A stretch of DNA of 7,229 nt. Source: Anaerolineae bacterium. GTDB taxonomy: Bacteria; Chloroflexota; Anaerolineae; JACIWR01. Below, in pieces: positions 1 to 5,687 of this stretch. The DNA is taken from the NCBI GenBank assembly GCA_021162125.1, contig JAGGZG010000171.1:1-7229 (forward strand), written 5' to 3'. A program made the position numbers and the translations under genes. Position 1 is the stretch's first letter; each line of letters starts with the position of its first letter. The notes under the pieces were generated by a model. That model had not been told where the DNA came from, searched no databases, and was given only the letters and a program-made list of their open reading frames with translations.

Positions 1-196
1 CTATCGTGGTGTGGAAGAATATATGGCTACCAGGTTTCACATTCTTCCTGATCATATTAGAAAATCTGCCGCTCTCTCCATATGTTAATTCATCGAAGTC
101 CGGATCTGGATGATAAAAGCCTGCCATTGCTTTAAAACTCTTGGGAGTCAAATAGCGATACAGCATGTTTTTTCCATTCCCAAATTCTACATCCAT
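1..196 (-). CDS. Partial hypothetical protein (N-terminal 65 residues)
   Basis: This is the 5' end of a gene that runs off the left edge of the window. Reading the minus strand from the ATG at 194-196 gives 65 open codons, beginning MDVEFGNGKNMLYRYLTPKS and ending in a hydrophobic stretch GSHIFFHTTI. A clear Shine-Dalgarno AAGGAG (205-210) lies 8 nt upstream, which supports both the gene and this start. Composition is near 41% G+C, far below the genes to its right, so it may come from a different source. The pattern K-P-G-x-x-I-F-F-H-T vaguely recalls small beta-rich domains in DNA-modification-associated families, but that is too weak to name a function. It is separated from the operon on its right by 232 bp, so membership in that operon is uncertain. 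Confidence 0.7.
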   Translation of the reverse strand, partial: MDVEFGNGKNMLYRYLTPKSFKAMAGFYHPDPDFDELTYGESGRFSNMIRKNVKPGSHIFFHTTI

Positions 197-204
197 TCCC
201 GTTA

Positions 205-210
205 CTCCTT
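205..210 (-). promoter_or_regulatory. Shine-Dalgarno of the partial left-edge gene
   Basis: AAGGAG on the minus strand, 8 nt before the ATG at 194-196. It is a near-perfect anti-16S match. It is the main reason to accept the left-edge reading frame, which is truncated and has no recognised domain. Confidence 0.7.
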
Positions 211-245
211 AAAAATCTGGTGGGCGTAATTATGCGCAGTGATCT

Positions 246-286
246 CCAGGAAGGGCGATTTCAGCATTTGCCGAAATCGCCTCTGG
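246..286. repeat. Perfect palindromic hairpin in the spacer after the Cas6-like gene
   Basis: The arms GGCGATTTC (254-262) and GAAATCGCC (273-281) are perfect reverse complements around a 10-nt loop. A further CCAG/CTGG pair (246-249 with 283-286) extends the stem beyond a small internal loop. It lies within the 232-bp spacer (197-428) between the operon's last gene and the left-edge gene. Neither strand has a T-run next to it, so it is not a canonical rho-independent terminator. It could be a 3'-end stabilising or factor-dependent termination structure, or a regulatory element of the downstream gene. I see nothing else in this spacer, and no second copy in the window. Confidence 0.5.
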
Positions 287-428
287 CTCTAATATTATGT
301 CACGGTCAACATCGCCCCGCAGGCCGCCAGGCTGAGGATCTGGCCTACGTTATCGACTCACCAGTAGCGCGATCTAATCCCTCCCGATCCCATCTGTCAG
401 CACGGCTGGTAGGCCATACATGTGCCAA

Positions 429-1439
429 TCAGGTTATGACAAACGTGCCACACCCAAAGTGTGTCTGCCTCCCAATGTGGAGTATGGATGCCAACTCAAG
501 ATAAGGGATGATGGGAGAAGGTATGGATGGAAAGGTCTGTGTTCCTATCCAACGTCCCGGCCAATTTTTGGGGGCAGGGCGAATGTCGTGGTGGTGAACA
601 GGAATATGAGCGGCCTGTTCCATAGCAGCCTGGAGGGATGACCGTTCTTCCGTGCTCAAGCTGTTCCACACGTCGTCGGGCGTGTTGTGTTTTCCCGGCA
701 GGAAGAGACTCATCCGCGCTATCAAAGTCTCCAGAATCTTCTGCAAGGTTGGCACTTCACCAGCCGGTATTTCCTTCTTGCCACGGGAGGTGCTCGCTTT
801 GCGTTCCCCATTGCCTGTGCCTGTCGAAAGATCGAACGGGGTTAGCCAGGTCAGGCGGTCGAACACGTGCTCTGACCTGGCATCAAAAGCCAATCCTTCC
901 GCCCACTGGGTAGGAGTTGGACGATAGCGCAAATCCAGTTTCCCCTCCTGTACGACGGGCTCCCACGTGGCTCCCCGGGCCACGTAGACAGAATGTATGT
1001 CGAAGCGGCCCCAGAGGCTGTTCTGATAACGCCACCGGGAGTCGGAAGTCGTCGCCACCTCCTCCATAACCGGCAAGAGAGTCTCCAGGAAGAGTCCGTG
1101 ATCCGCACTCTCTCCCATGAGTTCGAGCTCCCACAGAATCACCTCTCCCTGCCCGTAACTCCGCTTGGTCAGAGGGTAGACAAACAATACCGCCTCGATG
1201 GGCCATGAAGCTTCGGGGATTGTCTTGAGTTTGTCCCTGAGCGTACCACGTTCACCCCATGGGGCCAGGGCTTTGCGCCAGTGGTGCGCCTCGCGAGTCG
1301 GCAGCCGGTCAGCAATCATGGTGCCCAGAACCAGGGAAAGCTCGGCAGATAAGCACTTGGGTAACCAAACCAGCGAGCCGTTCACCCGCCACACAAACAG
1401 GTAACGGATGAGATTAATCGGGCTGATAAAAGGCCACAT
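429..1439 (-). CDS. cas6: Cas6-like RAMP protein, putative pre-crRNA processing endoribonuclease
   Basis: A 336-residue protein, predicted to be cytoplasmic. Its C-terminus (residues about 308-335) reads as a leucine-rich helix followed by HIGRQTHFGCGTF. This matches the conserved end of PF10040 Cas6-type RAMPs, where a helix leads into a G-x-G-x-x-T-x-F-G-x-G-x-F/Y loop. The family's preceding elements are also visible: a TPF strand (residues 200-202), a helix PTLQKILETLIARMSLF (230-246) and a WIGTQTF strand (297-303). Family members cut CRISPR precursor RNA to make guides, often with a histidine. Candidates here are H51/H52 (AHHWRK) and the HHH cluster at 282-284, but the catalytic residue cannot be assigned by eye. 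It is the last gene of the operon, and its ATG overlaps the previous gene by 26 bp. The SD is weak (GGTG), which fits translational coupling. The alternative is a non-catalytic RAMP subunit of the same fold. Confidence 0.75.
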   Translation of the reverse strand: MWPFISPINLIRYLFVWRVNGSLVWLPKCLSAELSLVLGTMIADRLPTREAHHWRKALAPWGERGTLRDKLKTIPEASWPIEAVLFVYPLTKRSYGQGEVILWELELMGESADHGLFLETLLPVMEEVATTSDSRWRYQNSLWGRFDIHSVYVARGATWEPVVQEGKLDLRYRPTPTQWAEGLAFDARSEHVFDRLTWLTPFDLSTGTGNGERKASTSRGKKEIPAGEVPTLQKILETLIARMSLFLPGKHNTPDDVWNSLSTEERSSLQAAMEQAAHIPVHHHDIRPAPKNWPGRWIGTQTFPSIPSPIIPYLELASILHIGRQTHFGCGTFVIT

Positions 1440-2304
1440 AATTCACCAATTCATACAACAATTTGATCCGGTTCCTGGGCCATTGCCGGATTCTCCAGGC
1501 GCTCAACATATCTTTGGCTTCCGGGCTCAAATAACCCAGGAATCGTCCCCAATAAAACTGCTCCTCGCTAGCGTCGTCAAGGTTTAATAGTTCCTGGAGG
1601 GCCCGTTGTGCTTCGGGGCGCAATAGTGTGCGAAATACTGCTGCCATTTCCAGCAGGCTCAGAAATTCAGATGCCTCGAAGGTGAGCAAACCCAGTTGAT
1701 CGCGTGTATGGGGCTTCAGGAGTTGATAGGGAGCAGAAAAGAATCGAACACGCAACCGGTCCATCGAGAAGCGAGCCTCAAGATGAAAGGCCCGGCAGAG
1801 GACGTCTCCCATGCTGACTCCCCGCCCGATCCCCGTGGTAGGAAGTATTTGAACCAGCCCTTTTAGATCAGGTCCATGATAGATGGCGAGTTCCCGAAAC
1901 CAGGTCTTTAACTCCCGGCGGCGCATCACCAGCAGGAAGTGATTCTGATCATGGACGTAAGCACCCAAGATGTGACTGTCGTGGAATCCTTCGCCACCCT
2001 CCAGTTGCCTTGGCAACTGGTTGACAACCCCCCAGATGACGATTGAGCAGCGTGAGGTGTGGCCCAACCGGCTGGATCTGGTCAGGATGGCCCCACATGC
2101 CTTGCAATAGCGGCTTGTCCCGCGATGGGAGGCAGGTGCACGAGGGTAGACCCAGCACCGCTGGCAGGGGCCACTCAGGGCAGAATGAGGAGGCCCGATC
2201 TCCTCCTCATCGAAAAGATCGGGCTTTTTCTCAAGAAACTCCAAAGTGGCTAACAGTTCAGCCCCAGTTCGACTCCGGCGTAGCCAATCAAAGGCGTTCA
2301 GCAT
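1414..2304 (-). CDS. Unrecognised zinc-ribbon protein, RAMP-operon partner
   Basis: I do not recognise this 296-residue protein. It has a short helical N-terminus (1-35), then a zinc ribbon of two CxxC knuckles: C47-C50 (CQRC) and C67-C70 (CKAC), 16 residues apart. A mixed middle part (about 85-190) includes IWGVVNQLP and a basic run RRRELK. The C-terminal half (about 205-290) is mainly helical and rich in leucine and arginine. No signal peptide or membrane helix is apparent. It is the middle gene of the operon: its ATG lies inside the 3' end of the RAMP fusion gene (17-bp overlap) and has an SD-like GAAGGG (2311-2316) 6 nt upstream. Its 3' end overlaps the Cas6-like gene by 26 bp. The tight packing implies it works with them, perhaps in RNA binding or complex assembly, but that is inference. 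A regulator or an effector triggered by target RNA is also possible. Confidence 0.8.
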   Translation of the reverse strand: MLNAFDWLRRSRTGAELLATLEFLEKKPDLFDEEEIGPPHSALSGPCQRCWVYPRAPASHRGTSRYCKACGAILTRSSRLGHTSRCSIVIWGVVNQLPRQLEGGEGFHDSHILGAYVHDQNHFLLVMRRRELKTWFRELAIYHGPDLKGLVQILPTTGIGRGVSMGDVLCRAFHLEARFSMDRLRVRFFSAPYQLLKPHTRDQLGLLTFEASEFLSLLEMAAVFRTLLRPEAQRALQELLNLDDASEEQFYWGRFLGYLSPEAKDMLSAWRIRQWPRNRIKLLYELVNYVAFYQPD

Positions 2305-5300
2305 TCAGCGCCCTTCGCAATCCTCGATAATGCTTAACCACAGCGGGCTTGAGCCATTCGTCAATCTGAATGGGCAAACGCCAACTCTCTTCGGGCTGGT
2401 CGGCATACCGCTTCGCCCAGTCAATGAGATAGCTGTCCGGGAGAATGTGCAAGCGGAGGCTGCCAAAACCGAGGTAGCGGTTCTTCCCCATCTTGTGGGC
2501 GAGTCCTGGCTCCAAAGCCACACACCAGATCAGCCTTTGCAATTCCTGTTCCTCAAGGTTCCAGAAGCGAATTGTGAAGTGGGCGCGAGCGGGGGGCAAT
2601 ATGGCTCTGAAGTAGCTCGCCTGGGCCGTATCGGGCTGGAAATCATCTAATCGTTTGACGATCGGGGCCAATGGGGCATGGGGGAAGAGTCGCCAGGTCT
2701 TGCCGATACGCATCAGGGAAGCGGAACTACCAGGCACGTGTTGCCACCGCCCGCCGGTGTACTGCCATTCGCCGTAGGGATAGGGCACTTTGAACCAGAC
2801 CAGCTCAGGGGCCTCGAACAGGCCGAAACTGAACGACAGCCGCCCCATGAGAGCCTGGTTGGGGCCTCGTCCCACCCAGCCGAACAGCCTATCAACCGGG
2901 TTCAAACGGCTAATGTCGGGGCTCGGCTGTCGGGAATCGCTGGCAATAGTATAGATGTGGCGCAGCATCCCTTTGATGCTCTGGCTAGGGAGGGCATAGA
3001 CCCTTTGGGCATCGCGCTGGGCCGCCTCCGGGGGGGACATGGAGAAAAAGTCCCAGCCGTTCACAGGGCCATCCGCCAGGGTGGCCCTGAAAGACGGCTC
3101 GCCACTCTCACGTACATGGATGGGCGTCAGGACCTCTGCTTCCACTGCAAGCATGCCGCAATAGCCGCCAAAAGCCCGGTGCGAGATAAAGCCGGCCCTG
3201 GCCTTGGGGGGTGTTTGGGATACCTGGGTCTCTGTGGAAACGAGCGGATAGATAGCTTGTAAGACGGCGGCCTCTCCCTCCAGATCCAGCCGCTGCCAGA
3301 TGCCATCCTGGGTTAGAGTTCGTTCGCCAAATAACTTTTGGCTCACACCAGCCGGGTCGGCGGTCAGCCAGGTGAGTTTGGTGATGGACGCCTTGACCCA
3401 ACCAAAACCGCTGGTCTTTTCGCCGCCCAGGGGGATGTCTCCCCTTTGAAAGTCCTGAAGCAAATGGGCCAGCAGAGAAAGCGCCTCCACATCGCTTTCG
3501 TCAACATCCTGCAAATCTATCTGAAGTTGAAACGCGAGGTGGCGGCCGTAGGCAAAGAGGTAATCGCGCTTGGCGGCCTCCAGTGGGCGACCGGTTTGCG
3601 GGTCCATCTTGACCCCGTCCATAGAGCACCAGGCGCGTTCCGGATCGTATGGGTCGGTGAGATAAGCGTCGGAGAAAAAGACCAGACCCCGCTGCCCCTG
3701 AGTGCCAAAAAGGCGGTTCAAGACCTGGGTGGTTTCGGCGGATTCCCCCCAGAGCGTTTTCAGCACCTGCGAGGCACGTTTTCTAAACGCGCCCTTGATA
3801 GTGCTGCCGGGGATATAGATCTCCCAGGCTCCCTCTTCCCGTGAGGATGGGGACCAGGACAACATACGCATGAATATCGTATCGTAGGGCTTCCCATACT
3901 TGCGGGATACTTCTCGATTGAACGGGCCACCGGCCCGGAAATCGACGTGATAAGGCTGGGCAAGCTCCTGGCGGGCACGATCACGATAGGTCTTGAGGAA
4001 AGCGATAAAGTTCTCGTCGTTAGTGATGCTTTTTCGCAGATTCCTGGGGTGTGTCAGGTGGCGGAACCGCACGCGGCGGTGGGCGTCGAGAAATTCCCTC
4101 CACGCAGCGGGACTGACACCCTCCGGAACCTGATCTGGATCCCCCCACTGCTGTTCAGTGATCTTGCCCTCCAGCAGCATGGTCTTGATTCGCAGGTGTT
4201 CCTCGCGGCTGGCGATCTCTGCGTCTACCCAGGCGTCGCTCTGAAGTAGATGGACCTGTTGGTCCACCTGCTGGTAGAGGCGGGGGAGCACCTTCCGGCA
4301 CGCCGGGGCGAGAATTTCTACCAGGGCCGCTTCGTCCTGAATCTGATCGGCCAGGCGGTCGGCCAGGGTAACGTCCAGCCCCAGGCTGTTGGCCACTTCC
4401 AGCCAGGCTTCATGATCAAATTGTTGGCTGGCCTGGCGCTCGCGTTCCATGACTTCGAGAATGCGCTTCGCCATGTTTGCTTTTTTGCCCAGGGCTTCCC
4501 GCAGAGCAGCCTCAGCCGCTTCCCGGCTGGGGAAAGGTTGCTCGACCAGGGGTTGGATCTGGGCGAGTATTTTTTTCGAGAGGGCGTGTTTTCCCTTGCC
4601 CAGCTTGGTCACGGCTGCAGCAGGCAGGGTCCATACTTCCGCCTCGCTGGTAGAGCGTTCCATCAACCAGATGGCAATGACCCTGGGTAGATACTCGGCC
4701 AGCTTCTTTTTCCAATCCTCCGGGCTGAGGATTGGCCCCGCCAGACCCATCTCCAAGCGGCTGCGGATGGGATCGGGGATGTCCCGCATCGCTTCTACCA
4801 GCAAGCGGCCTTCAATAGCGGCAAAGGAGGGGATCTCAGGATCCACCTTGCCCCAGTTCCAGCCCACCAGAACGGGGTTGGTGGCATTGAAGGTCAAGAT
4901 CATCCTTAAATGATTGGCGGCGGGATGTATGCGGGGTGGCGTTTCGGGGGTCGAAAAGGGCAGGTCCATCTCGAGGCGGAAGCGCCCTAACCCTTTGCTC
5001 TTGCCCGCGCCGAACCAAAACCGCCCCTCCTTGAGTTCCTGGAGCAGATAGTACAGCCGGGCTTCATTCTCATCTTGCTGGAGGACCGATTCGTTCACGG
5101 ACAATACGAGGTCGAACACCGAATTGCGAAACAACGTCTCCATTTTGTAGTTCGCATTGGCCTCTGCCGCCCAGCGATCCTCATCCAGCTTGATCCCCAT
5201 GCGCAAGCCGAAAAAGTTGCCCCGAGGATAAGACTCTTTGCACAGTTTGCAATCCACCTCGGTAATGAGTCCCCGGGGCATCGGGGAGTCGTATAATCGC

Positions 5301-5506
5301 CACCACATCTGGTTCAGCAGGCCGATGTTCCGGCCATTACGCGATTGACCTATGAAGGCGTCCATTAAGGACTGGGCTGTGCCAGCCACTTCCCCTGCCA
5401 GGGAGACCAACCGATGGGTTCCATCTCCGTCTCGCGTGAAAAGTGTCTTCCGTGCATTTCCCCTATAAACCGGGGATTCCGCAAAAAGCTTGCCCTGTAA
5501 AATCAT
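2288..5506 (-). CDS. Large multi-RAMP (Cas7-like) fusion protein, candidate type III-like single-protein effector
   Basis: A 1072-residue fusion. Module A (about 1-182) has a first strand QGKLFAESPVYRG, helix SLAGEVAG, a CxxC at 86-89 and a glycine-rich end FGAGKSKGLGRFRLEM. A long helical, charged segment follows (about 241-515); just before it, residues 199-240 (ILTFNATNPVLVG) look like the first strand and helix of another RAMP. Module C (about 516-712) has the classic IPGSTIKGAFRKR (565-577), GLVFFSDAYL, a DGVKMDPQTG thumb region and GGEKTSGFGWVK. Module D (about 782-1022) has LTPIHV, LPSQSIKGMLRHIY, GRLSFSFGLF and HKMGKNRYLGFGSLRL, and resembles the TIGR03986 RAMP family. Such proteins form the crRNA-binding backbone of type III complexes and can cut target RNA with a loop aspartate; D26/D28, D542 and D812/D819 are candidates. 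It is the first operon gene, with ATG start and SD GGGAGGG (5513-5519). Cas7-11 is the nearest concept, but this protein is shorter. Confidence 0.85.
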   Translation of the reverse strand: MILQGKLFAESPVYRGNARKTLFTRDGDGTHRLVSLAGEVAGTAQSLMDAFIGQSRNGRNIGLLNQMWWRLYDSPMPRGLITEVDCKLCKESYPRGNFFGLRMGIKLDEDRWAAEANANYKMETLFRNSVFDLVLSVNESVLQQDENEARLYYLLQELKEGRFWFGAGKSKGLGRFRLEMDLPFSTPETPPRIHPAANHLRMILTFNATNPVLVGWNWGKVDPEIPSFAAIEGRLLVEAMRDIPDPIRSRLEMGLAGPILSPEDWKKKLAEYLPRVIAIWLMERSTSEAEVWTLPAAAVTKLGKGKHALSKKILAQIQPLVEQPFPSREAAEAALREALGKKANMAKRILEVMERERQASQQFDHEAWLEVANSLGLDVTLADRLADQIQDEAALVEILAPACRKVLPRLYQQVDQQVHLLQSDAWVDAEIASREEHLRIKTMLLEGKITEQQWGDPDQVPEGVSPAAWREFLDAHRRVRFRHLTHPRNLRKSITNDENFIAFLKTYRDRARQELAQPYHVDFRAGGPFNREVSRKYGKPYDTIFMRMLSWSPSSREEGAWEIYIPGSTIKGAFRKRASQVLKTLWGESAETTQVLNRLFGTQGQRGLVFFSDAYLTDPYDPERAWCSMDGVKMDPQTGRPLEAAKRDYLFAYGRHLAFQLQIDLQDVDESDVEALSLLAHLLQDFQRGDIPLGGEKTSGFGWVKASITKLTWLTADPAGVSQKLFGERTLTQDGIWQRLDLEGEAAVLQAIYPLVSTETQVSQTPPKARAGFISHRAFGGYCGMLAVEAEVLTPIHVRESGEPSFRATLADGPVNGWDFFSMSPPEAAQRDAQRVYALPSQSIKGMLRHIYTIASDSRQPSPDISRLNPVDRLFGWVGRGPNQALMGRLSFSFGLFEAPELVWFKVPYPYGEWQYTGGRWQHVPGSSASLMRIGKTWRLFPHAPLAPIVKRLDDFQPDTAQASYFRAILPPARAHFTIRFWNLEEQELQRLIWCVALEPGLAHKMGKNRYLGFGSLRLHILPDSYLIDWAKRYADQPEESWRLPIQIDEWLKPAVVKHYRGLRRALNAERL

Positions 5507-5512
5507 GGCTAT

Positions 5513-5519
5513 CCCTCCC
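5513..5519 (-). promoter_or_regulatory. Shine-Dalgarno of the RAMP fusion gene
   Basis: GGGAGGG on the minus strand, 6 nt before the ATG at 5504-5506. It fixes the start of the 1072-residue protein, whose first strand begins at residue 2, so no upstream start is needed. Confidence 0.75.
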
Positions 5520-5524
5520 GCCTT

Positions 5525-5537
5525 TCATACCTTATGA
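5525..5537. repeat. Short inverted repeat in the operon leader
   Basis: TCATA (5525-5529) and TATGA (5533-5537) flank 3 nt, just upstream of the Shine-Dalgarno of the RAMP gene and within the predicted 5' untranslated leader. It could be a small operator or leader structure, but a 5-bp arm can occur by chance. Confidence 0.2.
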
Positions 5538-5592
5538 TAGCAAATCCGTGGGTTGAGCAAATTGTGGGGAAACGGCTGCTATGGACATCCAA

Positions 5593-5621
5593 AGTATACC
5601 ATCAGTTCGATTATTGGTCAA
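5593..5621 (-). promoter_or_regulatory. Sigma-70-type promoter of the RAMP operon
   Basis: On the minus strand, a -35 box TTGACC (5616-5621; 5 of 6 to TTGACA) is separated by exactly 17 bp from a -10 box TATACT (5593-5598; 5 of 6 to TATAAT). Transcription would begin near 5586, giving a leader of about 80 nt before the ATG of the RAMP fusion gene. It lies in the 181-bp gap after the transporter stop codon and is the best promoter match in the window. This suggests the operon is an independent unit with basal expression, not a read-through extension of the transporter gene. Confidence 0.7.
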
Positions 5622-5625
5622 CCGG

Positions 5626-5677
5626 CTTGGCGCTGGCTGGCATCGGCGGCGGCTTCTACACTTACCGTCAGCGCAAG
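5626..5677. repeat. Weak long-loop inverted repeat after the EamA gene
   Basis: CTTGGCGCTG (5626-5635) can pair with CAGCGCAAG (5669-5677) with one bulged G, around a loop of about 33 nt. It sits between the transporter stop and the operon promoter, where a terminator would be expected. There is no T-run beyond it on the minus strand, so a terminator role is only a possibility. Confidence 0.25.
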
Positions 5678-5687
5678 TCCCTCCTCT

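Noticed and set aside
883..1206. Second minus-strand frame inside the Cas6-like gene
   Set aside because: It is fully overlapped by the 336-residue frame, which carries the RAMP signature, and it has no motif of its own.
1380..1439. Hydrophobic N-terminus of the Cas6-like protein as a signal peptide or membrane anchor
   Set aside because: The hydrophobic run is broken by R12, R18 and N20 and alternates like a beta strand, as expected for the first strand of a ferredoxin-like RAMP fold.
2678..3844. Long plus-strand open frames antisense to the RAMP fusion gene (2678-3262 and 3338-3844)
   Set aside because: They lie entirely inside the minus-strand RAMP gene, show no recognisable domain, and are what GC-rich coding DNA produces on the opposite strand.
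5553..5586. Possible plus-strand promoter (TTGAGC, 18 bp, TGCTAT)
   Set aside because: The match to consensus is poor and there is no plus-strand gene downstream to serve.
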